A stretch of 32,689 bases of DNA from Pseudomonadota bacterium (lineage in GTDB: Bacteria; Bdellovibrionota_C; UBA2361; OMII01): positions 1 through 32,689 of the forward strand of contig OMII01000026.1 in assembly GCA_900299055.1 (NCBI GenBank), written 5' to 3'. Below the pieces are notes generated by a model. That model was not told the DNA's origin. It worked only from the letters and a program-made list of their open reading frames with translations, and did not search any database. Positions within the stretch are counted from its first letter, which is position 1. The number at the start of each line of letters is the position of its first letter. This document shows positions 7,056 to 15,615 of this stretch, piece by piece. The position numbers and the translations under genes were made by a program.

Positions 7056-8273
7056 ATGGGTACGCGTAAGCACCTCCTCTCGCCAGCTCTCCTCGTAGCA
7101 GCTCTCGGTTACTTCGTTGATGTCTATGACCTCATCCTCTTTTTAGTGGTCAAAAATCCCTCGCTTGCTGCGCTTGGTATCCCACGCGCTGAGTTTGTTC
7201 CAATCGGGCATCGGTTACTCGACTATCAAATGATAGGAATGTTACTAGGTGGCCTCGCATGGGGAGTACTGGGGGATAAGGTTGGCAGAACCAAGGTTCT
7301 CTTTGGCTCCATTATTATTTATTCCATCGCTAATATCGCTAACGCCTTCGTGGTGGATTTATCGACATACGCAGCGCTTCGATTCATTGCCGGATTTGGG
7401 CTCGCTGGGGAACTGGGAGCCGGAGTAACGCTTGTGGCGGAGCTTCTACCGAAACATCTGCGAGGCTACGGAACTACTGTAATAGCGTGCATCGGTGTGC
7501 TTGGAGCAGTCTTTGCTGGCCTTACTGGTGAGATTCTACCGTGGCAAGCCTCGTATATTTTGGGTGGCATTTTAGGCCTTGCTCTACTCACAATTCGCAT
7601 ATCCGTGCGCGATTCAGAGCTATTTGAGGCAGCTAAAAGCTCACACGCGTCCAAAGGCAGTCTCTGGATGCTAGTGCGCTCCCCCAGACGCCTGGGTCGC
7701 TATCTGTCGTACATAATTTTAGGTCTGCCAATTTGGTACTCAATCGGAATACTACTGTCAAACGCCACAGAGATCGCCGCAGCCATTAACGTACAAGGGG
7801 CGCCTAAACAGGGACTCTGTATTGCATGGTGTTATACGGGATTATGCATCGGTGACGCGACCGCCGGCATTTTGAGCCAGATTACTCAGAGTAGAAAGCG
7901 ATCGCTTGCGACATTCTTACTCTTAAGTCTTGTCAGTCCGATCTTGCTTCTTCAGAGCTCTGGGATAACTCTTGTGACGTTTTACGCCTACTACGCTCTG
8001 ATTGGATTCTCCGTAGGGTACTGGATTCTCCTGTTAACATCGGCGACGGAGCGCTTTGGCACGAACTTACGCGCAACGGTAACAACATCGATCCCTAACT
8101 TTATACGTGCGGCGATAATCCCTATTAGCTCAGTTTTCCTGATGCTCAAAGAAACGTACGGACTGACTAACGCGGCACTCCTCGTCGGAGTAGCTACCTG
8201 CGCCCTCGCTTCCACGAGCCTTTGTGTCATGAAAGAGAGCTTTCACGCAGACCTCGATTTTATTGAGAAATGA
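7056..8273 (+). CDS. MFS transporter
   Basis: A 405-residue major facilitator with about 12 hydrophobic segments. The loop after TM2 has GVLGDKVGRTKVLFG, the family's motif A (GxxxDxxGRR/K), and a related charged loop follows TM4 (LPKHLRGYGTT). The pattern FVDVYDLILF in TM1 and the acidic residue in TM4 resemble sugar/organic-acid symporters of the metabolite:H+ and AAHS groups, but the substrate cannot be named. The ATG at 7056 is preferred: upstream in-frame codons from 6987 fall inside the hairpin and would add a hydrophilic tail before TM1. No clear ribosome-binding site is seen. It converges on greB with only 6 nt between the stops. Confidence 0.9.
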   Translation: MGTRKHLLSPALLVAALGYFVDVYDLILFLVVKNPSLAALGIPRAEFVPIGHRLLDYQMIGMLLGGLAWGVLGDKVGRTKVLFGSIIIYSIANIANAFVVDLSTYAALRFIAGFGLAGELGAGVTLVAELLPKHLRGYGTTVIACIGVLGAVFAGLTGEILPWQASYILGGILGLALLTIRISVRDSELFEAAKSSHASKGSLWMLVRSPRRLGRYLSYIILGLPIWYSIGILLSNATEIAAAINVQGAPKQGLCIAWCYTGLCIGDATAGILSQITQSRKRSLATFLLLSLVSPILLLQSSGITLVTFYAYYALIGFSVGYWILLLTSATERFGTNLRATVTTSIPNFIRAAIIPISSVFLMLKETYGLTNAALLVGVATCALASTSLCVMKESFHADLDFIEK

Positions 8274-8279
8274 TCGACT

Positions 8280-8834
8280 TTAGTCGATTGTTACGTACGT
8301 AACCTCGAGGATCTCAACTTCCTGCTGGCCCTTGGGAGAATTAAAGGTAATCACGTCCCCTTCACTCATCCGCATCAGAGCTTTTGCCAGGGGGGACATC
8401 CAGCTAATACGCCCCCGTGAGATATCAACTTCATCAATACCTACGATAGAGTACGTTTTCTCGGTGTCATCCTCATAGCGTAGCGTTACAGTCGCCCCAA
8501 ACTGCACGTAGGTTGCCTTAATAAGCAATGGATCAACTATCTCTGCCGACTCTAGTCGCTTGGCAAGAAACCTCATTCTTCTATCAATCTCGCGCAGGCG
8601 CTTTTTGCCGTATAGATAATCGCCATTCTCGGAGCGATCCCCGTTCCCGGCTGCCCAAGACACCGTGCGGGTGACTTCAGGGCGCTCTTCGTACCTGAGC
8701 TTCTTTAACTCACGGCGCATATTCTCTGCGCCTGCTGGCGTCATGTAGTTCTTTCCGCCGGGCACCGAGGCGTCGACTTCAGAATCAGAGCCGTCCTGAT
8801 CGCCAGCATCTTCTTTGACAAATGCCTTGTTCAT
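8280..8834 (-). CDS. greB: transcription elongation factor GreB
   Basis: The 184-residue protein rescues backtracked RNA polymerase by stimulating transcript cleavage through the secondary channel. The N-terminal coiled coil has EERPEVTRTVSWAAGNGDRS and ENGDYLYGKKRLREIDRR, containing the acidic tip residues (GDRSENGDY) that hold the catalytic Mg2+. The C-terminal FKBP-like domain has YSIVGIDEVD and ISWMSPLAKAL. It begins with MNKAFVKED and a short acidic stretch before NYMTPAGAENM; this extended N-terminus is known from other proteobacterial GreB proteins and supports the start at 8834, despite no clear ribosome-binding site. It is the last gene of the minus-strand run, 20 nt after the mutase small subunit. 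A perfect 14-bp palindrome (8290-8303) falls within its last codons. Confidence 0.93.
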   Translation of the reverse strand: MNKAFVKEDAGDQDGSDSEVDASVPGGKNYMTPAGAENMRRELKKLRYEERPEVTRTVSWAAGNGDRSENGDYLYGKKRLREIDRRMRFLAKRLESAEIVDPLLIKATYVQFGATVTLRYEDDTEKTYSIVGIDEVDISRGRISWMSPLAKALMRMSEGDVITFNSPKGQQEVEILEVTYVTID

Positions 8835-8854
8835 GAATTATTCGCGCGCGTTCA

Positions 8855-9271
8855 CTACTCCTGCGTTGGCACGTTCGTGTTAATCCACGAAATCACATCC
8901 TGCGTATGCGTGCCCGGAATGAAGATCTCCCGAACTCCAAGCTTCTTAAGCTGTTCGATGTCATCTTTCGGGATAATTCCACCACCGAAGACTATTATAT
9001 CATCGGCGCCCTCTTTTTTCAGCTTCTCTAAAAGGTCAGGAAAAAGAGTCATATGGGCGCCCGATAAGATGCTGAGCCCGATACAATCTACATCCTCCTG
9101 GATAGCGGCCCGAACAATTGCCTCTGTCGTTTGGTGAAGCCCCGTATAAATAACTTCCATTCCCGCATCACGCAGAGCGCGAGCAATAACCTTAGCCCCA
9201 CGATCATGACCATCGAGGCCCGCTTTAGCAATCAATATGCGAACTGGGCGTTTCGTTTCAGTTGTCGTCAT
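8855..9271 (-). CDS. icmB: B12-binding small subunit of acyl-CoA mutase (methylmalonyl/isobutyryl-CoA mutase type)
   Basis: A 138-residue cobalamin-binding Rossmann domain. The signature is DGHDRGAK (His22 being the lower axial cobalt ligand), Ser67-x-Leu69 in GLSILSGAH, and FGGGIIP. It supplies adenosylcobalamin to the large subunit encoded just upstream; the coding regions overlap by 4 nt (ATGA at 9268-9271), implying translational coupling and an equimolar complex. The split architecture and sizes (558 + 138 residues) match the two-subunit isobutyryl-CoA mutase of Streptomyces (about 566 + 136) and archaeal-type mutases rather than fused MutB-type enzymes. Its own sequence does not decide the substrate; the large subunit does. 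No MeaB-type GTPase chaperone is in the window. Confidence 0.92.
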   Translation of the reverse strand: MTTTETKRPVRILIAKAGLDGHDRGAKVIARALRDAGMEVIYTGLHQTTEAIVRAAIQEDVDCIGLSILSGAHMTLFPDLLEKLKKEGADDIIVFGGGIIPKDDIEQLKKLGVREIFIPGTHTQDVISWINTNVPTQE

Positions 9272-10944
9272 AGCATTCCCGGGTCCGTATACACTCCAAA
9301 TACATCACGATAGATATCCGACACCTCTCCCAAGGTAACTCCATCTGACACAGCGTCGATAAGTATCGGCACTACGTTTCGATCCTCCCTACAAGCCGCC
9401 TCAATATCTCGCAGCGCCTGCTTGTGCTTAGCCGGATCTCGTCGCGCTTTAAATGCCTTCACACGCTCTATCTGCTCACATTCGACTGCGTGATCTATCT
9501 TAAGAGTCGGGATATCTTGCTCTCCACCCTCTTGATATTTATTAACACCGACTATCGTCTGTTCACGGGCATCGATATCAAGCTGGAACTGATAGGCCGC
9601 TTCCGCTATTTCTTTCTGCGGGAACCCTATCTCTACCGCCTTAAGCATACCGCCGAGCGCGTCAATCTGGTGGATATATGCGAGCGCCTCGTTCTCAATC
9701 TCTGTTGTAAGCCGTTCTATGTAATACGATCCTCCGAGCGGATCGATGACATTCGTAACGCCACTCTCTTCGGCGATGATCTGCTGAGTTCTAAGTGCCA
9801 CACGCACTGCATCCTCAGTTGGCAATGAAAGAGTCTCATCCATACTATTAGTATGTAGCGATTGCACACCGCCCAGCACCGCTGCCAGAGCCTGCATTGC
9901 TACTCGTGCGACGTTGTTCACGGGCTGCTGCGCGGTCAAACTGACACCTGCTGTCTGAGCATGAGTGCGAAGCTTGCACGCAGCGTCTGTCTTGGCACCA
10001 TATCGATCGCGCATGAGGCGCGCCCATAGCCGTCTTGCAGCACGGAACTTGGCGATCTCCTCAAAGAAATCATTGTGCACATCAAAGAAGAACGACAGCC
10101 GCGGAGCAAACTGATCGATATTCATCCCACGGCCAAGACAATGCTCGACGTAACCCAGACCGTCGGCGATTGTGAATGCGAGCTCCTGCACCGCCGTCGC
10201 TCCCGCCTCACGGATGTGGTAGCCACTAATACTTACTGGATTAAACTTTGGCGCCGATGAGGCACAAAACTCTATAACATCACAAACAAGTTTAACGGAT
10301 GGCGCTGGCGGGGAAATCCACTCCTTCTGCGCAATAAATTCTTTGAACATATCGTTCTGGATTGTGCCGCCCAACGCATCGAACGATATATTTCGTCGCT
10401 TAGCCACCGCAAAGTAGAGCGCGAACGCCACAGTTGCGGTGCAATTGATCGTCATCGACGTGGTCACCTGATCGAGCGCGATGCCTCCAAAGAGGGTATC
10501 CATGTCCTCTATCGTTGATACACTCACACCCTCACGACCAACTTCACCCATCGACCGAGCATTGTCAGGGTCGTATCCCATCAACGACGGCATATCAAAG
10601 GCGGTTGAAAGTCCCGTTTGCCCGTGCTCAAGGAGGTATTTAAATCGTCGATTGGTGTCTTGGGGGGTTCCGAATCCCGCAAACTGGCGCATCGTCCATA
10701 GACGACCACGATACATCGTTGGCTGAACTCCTCGAGTAAATGGATACTCACCAGGGTAGCCAAGATCACGTTGATAGTCGAAATCTCCGCCATTCTCTGC
10801 GGTGACTAGCTCCGGTTGGTCCCGAAAACTGATCGACTTGAAGCTATGGCGACGCTCCCTCTGCGTCGAATAGACACCCTCGCGCCACTGATTATAGGAG
10901 GCACTCTTCGCAAACGCCTGTGCGGGCTCTTTCTTCTTTGTCAT
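9268..10944 (-). CDS. icmA: B12-dependent acyl-CoA mutase large subunit (methylmalonyl-CoA mutase family, isobutyryl-CoA mutase-type residues)
   Basis: The 558-residue TIM-barrel subunit catalyses a carbon-skeleton rearrangement of an acyl-CoA with the partner B12 subunit. Family landmarks include [68 protein letters not shown] and VGVNKY. In Propionibacterium methylmalonyl-CoA mutase the substrate-contacting residues are Tyr89, Arg207 and His244. The equivalents here, at identical spacing, are Phe88, Gln206 and His243. Phe plus Gln is the pair reported for isobutyryl-CoA mutase, while 2-hydroxyisobutyryl-CoA mutase has Ile plus Gln. The likely reaction is therefore isobutyryl-CoA to n-butyryl-CoA; methylmalonyl-CoA activity is less likely but not excluded. 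The start at 10944 has AGG 6 nt upstream. It follows the acyl-CoA dehydrogenase by 37 nt. Confidence 0.9.
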   Translation of the reverse strand: MTKKKEPAQAFAKSASYNQWREGVYSTQRERRHSFKSISFRDQPELVTAENGGDFDYQRDLGYPGEYPFTRGVQPTMYRGRLWTMRQFAGFGTPQDTNRRFKYLLEHGQTGLSTAFDMPSLMGYDPDNARSMGEVGREGVSVSTIEDMDTLFGGIALDQVTTSMTINCTATVAFALYFAVAKRRNISFDALGGTIQNDMFKEFIAQKEWISPPAPSVKLVCDVIEFCASSAPKFNPVSISGYHIREAGATAVQELAFTIADGLGYVEHCLGRGMNIDQFAPRLSFFFDVHNDFFEEIAKFRAARRLWARLMRDRYGAKTDAACKLRTHAQTAGVSLTAQQPVNNVARVAMQALAAVLGGVQSLHTNSMDETLSLPTEDAVRVALRTQQIIAEESGVTNVIDPLGGSYYIERLTTEIENEALAYIHQIDALGGMLKAVEIGFPQKEIAEAAYQFQLDIDAREQTIVGVNKYQEGGEQDIPTLKIDHAVECEQIERVKAFKARRDPAKHKQALRDIEAACREDRNVVPILIDAVSDGVTLGEVSDIYRDVFGVYTDPGML

Positions 10945-10981
10945 AGCTACCTGTTACGTCCTGGGCACAAACACCCGTACA

Positions 10982-12142
10982 CTACTCCTTCAGAAGCTGC
11001 GTGGCTATGAGGATACGCTGAATCTCACTTGTGCCCTCGTAAATCTCTGTAATTTTTGCGTCTCTTAAGTGCCTCTCTGCCGGATAATCGGTCACGAAGC
11101 CATATCCGCCATGAATCTGGATGCCCTTCACAGCACACATCATGGCTGTCTCCGAAGCGAAGAGCTTGGCCATTGCAGCCTGCCTCACATAGGGCTGTTT
11201 TCGATCCTTTCTCTTTGCGGCGTCGAGGGTAAGATAGCGCGCGCTGTCGATGTGGCACACCATATCGGCGATGTAGTTCTGGATCGATTGGTGCTCACAA
11301 ATCTTTTTGCCGAAGGCCTTGCGCTCCTGAGCATATCGAAGCGCGTCATCAAGAGCCGAGCGAGCGATCCCAACCGCCTGCGAAGCAACTCCAATACGAC
11401 CACCGTTTAGCGTCGTCATCGCCACCAAAAAGCCACGGTTCTCTTCGTAAAGCAACGCGCTCTTGGGAAGCTTGACCTCATCGTACATAATGCTGGAAGT
11501 GGGCGAACCACGAATACCCATCTTGTCTTCCTTCTTACCCAACGAGATGCCCGGCAAGTTCATATCATGAACAAAGGCAGTCACACCTTTGTTACCCTTA
11601 CTCGTATCAGAAGTAGCGAACAGGACACACACACCTGCTTCCGGAGCATTTGTAATCCAGTTCTTAGTTCCGTTAATGACGTAGTTATCGCCTTCCTTAC
11701 GAAAAGTTGTAGTTATCGCGGCCGCGTCACTGCCTGTTCCAGGCTCAGAGAGCGCGAAACACCCTAGCGCCTTCCCAGAAGCGAGCTTAGGGAGGAAGTA
11801 TTGTTTCTGCTCAGGCGTTCCGTAATCAACAATCGGGGTGACACAGAGCGAGGTATGCGCGCTCACAATTATACCTGTAGAAGCACACGCCGCTGACAAT
11901 TCCTCTACGATGAGCGCATATGCAAGCGTCGACAAACCAGCGCCCCCGTACTCTGTTGGCACTATCGCGCCCATTAATCCTAGTTCTCCCATCTTAGGAA
12001 GAAGTTCTTTCGGAAAATAATGCTCTCGGTCAATCTTTGCGGCGAGCGGCGCCACCTCTTTTTCAGCGAAGGCTTTTGCCGTATTACACGCAAAGTTCTC
12101 CTCTTCTGACAGATCAAATGCGACGCTATCTCTCCACACCAT
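10982..12142 (-). CDS. acyl-CoA dehydrogenase, short/branched-chain type
   Basis: A 386-residue FAD flavoenzyme that introduces the alpha-beta double bond into an acyl-CoA and passes electrons to electron-transfer flavoprotein. Signature stretches are CFALSEPGTGSDA (flavin and substrate contacts), WITNAPEA, RIGVASQAVGIAR, the C-terminal QIHGGYGFVTDYPAER, and IYEGTSEIQR, in which Glu369 is the catalytic base as in butyryl- and medium-chain enzymes. Length is typical. The ATG at 12142 has AGGGG about 9 nt upstream. It sits 26 nt after the enoyl-CoA hydratase and 37 nt before the mutase, suggesting one transcript; the context points to butyryl-CoA or isobutyryl-CoA as substrate. Chain length cannot be fixed from sequence alone. 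Confidence 0.94.
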   Translation of the reverse strand: MVWRDSVAFDLSEEENFACNTAKAFAEKEVAPLAAKIDREHYFPKELLPKMGELGLMGAIVPTEYGGAGLSTLAYALIVEELSAACASTGIIVSAHTSLCVTPIVDYGTPEQKQYFLPKLASGKALGCFALSEPGTGSDAAAITTTFRKEGDNYVINGTKNWITNAPEAGVCVLFATSDTSKGNKGVTAFVHDMNLPGISLGKKEDKMGIRGSPTSSIMYDEVKLPKSALLYEENRGFLVAMTTLNGGRIGVASQAVGIARSALDDALRYAQERKAFGKKICEHQSIQNYIADMVCHIDSARYLTLDAAKRKDRKQPYVRQAAMAKLFASETAMMCAVKGIQIHGGYGFVTDYPAERHLRDAKITEIYEGTSEIQRILIATQLLKE

Positions 12143-12168
12143 ACAAGTGTCCCCTATTAACCGTGTTC

Positions 12169-12963
12169 CTAGCGCCCCGTGAAGGAGGCCTTTCGCTTCT
12201 CGACAAAAGCAGTCATCCCCTCTTCTCGATCTGCAGTTCCGAAGAGCCGTAAGAACTCCTCAACTTCAAGCCGCAGCCCAGACAGGAGCGTGTTATCTTG
12301 CGCCGCGTTAATTACTCGCTTGGCCCCTTGCACAGCCAGAGGTGCCTTACTAGCTATCGTCTCGGCTATCTTCGAAACGTGATCCATAAGCTCCGCGTCT
12401 GGAACTACCTTCTCAGCTAAACCTATTGCGAAGGCCTCGGTCGCCGAGATGAGGTCTCCTGTGTAGCACAGGCGTCGTGCCTGCCCTATTCCGCAACGCT
12501 GGATCAATCGCTGCGTGCCGCCAAACCCTGGAATAATCCCGAGGTTAACCTCTGGTTGACCCAACTTCGCACTTTCTGAGCAAACGATAAGGTCACACGA
12601 AAGCGCGAGCTCTAGGCCTCCTCCCAGAGCGAACCCGTTTATCGCCGCGATAACAGGAACGCGACACGTCTCAATAGCTCGCATCGTTCGCTGCCCCAGC
12701 TCTACGTAATCCGCTATCGGTCGAGCTCCCAACCCTTGCATCGAGCGGATATCAGCACCGGCAACGAAGGCCTTAGGACCACTTCCCGTAATAACGACCG
12801 CTGTTACCGTGTGGTCTCGTGCTATCGCCTGAAATTCGTTCAGGAGGCTCTGGAGTACGTCAGCATTGAGAGCATTAAGACTCTCCGGTCGATTGATGGC
12901 AATTGTCCAAACCCTCTCGCCACGGGTGACAAGTATGCAATTTTCCTCATGAACGGTGCCCAT
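12169..12963 (-). CDS. enoyl-CoA hydratase (crotonase family)
   Basis: The 264-residue crotonase hydrates trans-2-enoyl-CoA to (S)-3-hydroxyacyl-CoA. Both catalytic glutamates are present: Glu118 in GGGLELALSCD and Glu138 in GQPEVNLGIIPG, 20 residues apart as in the classical enzyme (Glu144/Glu164). The oxyanion-hole stretch AFVAGADI and INGFALGGG are intact. This makes a true hydratase more likely than an isomerase or hydrolase paralogue, which lack one of the two. The ATG at 12963 has a G-rich ribosome-binding site (GGGGGGA) 6 nt upstream. It is the first gene of the tight acyl-CoA cluster and is 103 nt downstream of the HIT gene, so a promoter may lie in that gap. Confidence 0.94.
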   Translation of the reverse strand: MGTVHEENCILVTRGERVWTIAINRPESLNALNADVLQSLLNEFQAIARDHTVTAVVITGSGPKAFVAGADIRSMQGLGARPIADYVELGQRTMRAIETCRVPVIAAINGFALGGGLELALSCDLIVCSESAKLGQPEVNLGIIPGFGGTQRLIQRCGIGQARRLCYTGDLISATEAFAIGLAEKVVPDAELMDHVSKIAETIASKAPLAVQGAKRVINAAQDNTLLSGLRLEVEEFLRLFGTADREEGMTAFVEKRKASFTGR

Positions 12964-13066
12964 ATCGATTCCCCCCTGCGAGCTAAAACTCGCCTATAAT
13001 TGTACCCCTGTTTCTGGGTTAGGGCTACCAATAGATTAGCGCCTGGAGAGGGCAAATTGTGCAGTA

Positions 13067-13420
13067 TTAGCCGGGGGGCCAGCTGAGATCTCGCCCCCCT
13101 AAGAGGTGGAGATGCAAATGAAAAACAGTCTGCCCACCATGCCGCCCGATATTAGTCACAACACGATACCCGCCATCCTCTAACCCCTCTTGGCGGGCAA
13201 TCTCAGCGACAGCGAGCATAAGGTCACCTAGCACACCTCGATGCTCTGGGGTCGAGTGCGCTAGACTTACAATCGGCTCCTTGGGGATCACGACGATATG
13301 CGTTGGCGCCTGGGGAGCTATATCGCGGAACGCTAAAACCGATTCCGTCTCATACACAATCGTCGCTGGTATCTCGCGACGGATAATCTTTCCAAAGATC
13401 GTATCTCCACCGTGACTCAC
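13067..13420 (-). CDS. HIT family nucleotide-binding protein (HINT-like)
   Basis: The 117-residue protein carries the histidine triad FHLHLHLLGG (His101, His103, His105) near the C-terminus and the HINT-type N-terminus TIFGKIIRREIPA. Family members hydrolyse purine nucleoside phosphoramidates or aminoacyl-adenylates. Translation begins at GTG 13420, with GGAGG 8 nt upstream. Between the two, an ATG starts a three-codon frame (Met-Lys-Arg-stop, 13428-13417) whose stop TGA overlaps the GTG start. It lies 47 nt downstream of sbcC and may be cotranscribed with it; no functional tie to DNA repair is known. Confidence 0.93.
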   Translation of the reverse strand: MSHGGDTIFGKIIRREIPATIVYETESVLAFRDIAPQAPTHIVVIPKEPIVSLAHSTPEHRGVLGDLMLAVAEIARQEGLEDGGYRVVTNIGRHGGQTVFHLHLHLLGGRDLSWPPG

Positions 13421-13467
13421 CGTTTCATCCTCCCCACTCTGCGCTCAGGCACTACACAAACTCTTCA

Positions 13468-15615
13468 CTACACGTTGAGGGCGAAATTAAAATTTCGCTC
13501 CGGCTCGCCGACATCCGTCACGTACGCGCCACCTGAAGCTTCATCATACTCAACTTGGATAAGGTGTTGAACCCCATCTTTTATGTCGTCGAGGTGCGTG
13601 ATAATGACTATCTGCTCGAAGCGTCTCCTAAGCTTCTCGAGAAGCGCCAAGACATTTCCTCTTCGACCCTCATCAAGTGAGCCAAAAACCTCGTCGAGCA
13701 TCAAAAGCGAGAAACTCTGTCCCGCCCGCTCCGCGAGCATATGCGAGAGCGAGATACGCATACAGAGGTTGAGGATATCCTCCTCACCACCGCTGATTAC
13801 CCGCTTAGCCTCACCATCCTCGAGAACTGTGGGGCTAAAATCTTCCTCCAACTCAACGGCTGAGTATCGCCCATCAGTGAGGTCCGCCAGATATTCGCTT
13901 GCCAACTCCGCCAAACGAGGGCGGATCGAGGAGTTAACGGACTTACGGAAATCAGTCACTATCCGATCGCATTCATCAAACACCCGCACGTCGCGCCTAA
14001 GCTTCTCTACGTCAGCACGTCGCTCGTCGAACTTAGCCAGCTCCTCCTTCGAGCGCGTCACCATCGCCTCATGCGTATTTAATTCGCCCTCTAAACGCAC
14101 TCGCTGAAGACGTGCGACCTCGAGAAGCCGCTGCGAAGCGTCATGAGCTCCCTTCTCTTTTGCATAGTCGTCCTCCGAAAACTGGAGGACCCGCAACCTC
14201 TCCCTGGCGCGTTCAACATCTTCTGCAACACTCGCTATTTCACCCTCAATAGACGCTCGAGCACTTTGTAGCTGTACGACTTTTTCGCCTAGTTGCTGGC
14301 AGGTTTGAAGCTCATGCAGGCGTGCCTGTAATTTTTGAAGCGCCTCCGACTCTTCTCGCTGTCTGCGACGGGCTTGCTCCACCGACTCAGGCGCTACGCT
14401 CCGCTGACGCTCAGACTCGAGAAGTTCGGCACTGCGTCTCTTTAACGTTGCAATCTCTTCTCGCAGATGATGACTCACGCCCTCAAATGACTCGCCCAGT
14501 GGCTGGCCACAGGTAGGGCACTCACTCGTGGCGTCGAGATCTCCGATTTTTTTGGCTTTTTTGGTTAGTTGCTCAACCTGACGCTCAAGAGCACCTCGTT
14601 CGGCCGCTACACCGGACACCCCAGCTTTCCAAGCGACCTCTTCCTCGTGAAGCCTGCGATTAGATTCCTCCAGGCTATCGCGTCTCGTTGCTATCTCCCG
14701 CTTTACCTCGGACAACGCTTCATTGAGATCGCGAGACCCTATAAGAGGCTTCAACGCGCGCGCAAGCTCGTCTTGACCCACAACTAGCGAATCATCGGTA
14801 GCACGACGCCGCTTCATCCGTTCTTCGAGTCGAACCTCGAGCGCCTGCACCACATCCCGCTCTTTAAGAAATCGCAAGCGACCGTCTTCAAGCTTATACA
14901 TCCTTTCATGAACAATAGAGAAATCACTCTCCACTTTCATCAATGACTGCACTGCGTCATTGTGACGCTCTTTTACTTTTAAAAGAGCGTCTCGTTCTTG
15001 AACTAATCGAGCCTCGATCTCTTCGCGACTCCCTAGACTCGCCTCATAGCCCACCAGGACTGATCGCTTATCTCGGCGATCGCCTCTCAACAACTCTTGA
15101 AGCTCTTCAAGTCGATTATAACCCATCATCCGAATGATGAATTTCTCTCGCTCTGTGGCCCCTTTTTTACCGCTCAGAAACTCAAGGCCTTTTTGCTCCG
15201 TGCAGTAGGTAGCCACAAACTCCTCATGCGACATCCCGATCAGCGTCCCAATCTTGTTCGACACCTCCCGGTTACCCGAAGCAATCGCCACCGCGTCGCC
15301 ACCGACAAAAAGCGCAGCTTCGGTCAGCGACCTCTCAATTTTAAAGACGACACCCTCGTGATCGATAGCAAGCTCGACTCGCATCTCTTGCTCGCGCTTA
15401 CCCCTTCCGGTTTTAAAGGGTGCCGTGCGGGTTCTCACATCTTCAAGTTTTCCGCGCAGCGCTTTTGAACCAAATAAAGCAAACGCTATCGCTTCCAAGA
15501 TAGTGGTCTTACCCGAGCCATTTGTTCCAATGACCCCTACGAGGCCGTCTGGGAACTGCACAGAGCTCTCCACGTGCTGACGAAAATAGCGCATCGTAAG
15601 ACTACGAAGCTTCAT
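13468..15615 (-). CDS. sbcC: SbcC/Rad50-type ATPase (exonuclease subunit)
   Basis: A 715-residue ABC/SMC-like ATPase that with SbcD processes DNA ends, hairpins and protein-blocked breaks. The N-terminus has Walker A GTNGSGKTT (30-38) and a Q-loop region (ATYCTEQKG). Two coiled-coil arms (about 165-355 and 385-560) flank a zinc hook ECPTCGQPLG with Cys366 and Cys369. The C-terminus has the signature ISGGEEDILN, Walker B SLLMLDEVFGSLDE and the H-loop VIITHLDD. All ATPase motifs are intact, so the protein looks functional, but it is short: E. coli SbcC is about 1050 residues and many Rad50 proteins about 850-900, so the arms are shorter. Its start overlaps the end of sbcD by 14 nt, indicating coupled translation. 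Confidence 0.94.
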   Translation of the reverse strand: MKLRSLTMRYFRQHVESSVQFPDGLVGVIGTNGSGKTTILEAIAFALFGSKALRGKLEDVRTRTAPFKTGRGKREQEMRVELAIDHEGVVFKIERSLTEAALFVGGDAVAIASGNREVSNKIGTLIGMSHEEFVATYCTEQKGLEFLSGKKGATEREKFIIRMMGYNRLEELQELLRGDRRDKRSVLVGYEASLGSREEIEARLVQERDALLKVKERHNDAVQSLMKVESDFSIVHERMYKLEDGRLRFLKERDVVQALEVRLEERMKRRRATDDSLVVGQDELARALKPLIGSRDLNEALSEVKREIATRRDSLEESNRRLHEEEVAWKAGVSGVAAERGALERQVEQLTKKAKKIGDLDATSECPTCGQPLGESFEGVSHHLREEIATLKRRSAELLESERQRSVAPESVEQARRRQREESEALQKLQARLHELQTCQQLGEKVVQLQSARASIEGEIASVAEDVERARERLRVLQFSEDDYAKEKGAHDASQRLLEVARLQRVRLEGELNTHEAMVTRSKEELAKFDERRADVEKLRRDVRVFDECDRIVTDFRKSVNSSIRPRLAELASEYLADLTDGRYSAVELEEDFSPTVLEDGEAKRVISGGEEDILNLCMRISLSHMLAERAGQSFSLLMLDEVFGSLDEGRRGNVLALLEKLRRRFEQIVIITHLDDIKDGVQHLIQVEYDEASGGAYVTDVGEPERNFNFALNV

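Noticed and set aside
8273-8303. Hairpin ATCGAC-TTTA-GTCGAT (8273-8288) and palindrome GTTACGTACGTAAC (8290-8303) at the MFS/greB junction as a bidirectional terminator
   Set aside because: The hairpin stem is only 6 bp with no T-run, and the palindrome lies in greB coding sequence where VTYVT codons explain it.
9424-9828. 134-codon plus-strand frame inside the mutase gene
   Set aside because: Antisense to a strongly conserved enzyme; no recognisable features.
8855-10944. Plain methylmalonyl-CoA mutase assignment
   Set aside because: Family membership is right, but Phe88 and Gln206 argue against methylmalonyl-CoA as main substrate, and no propionyl-CoA carboxylase or epimerase genes are adjacent.
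13583-14107. 174-codon plus-strand frame
   Set aside because: Lies wholly within sbcC, opposite strand, Ser/Arg-rich composition typical of antisense translation.
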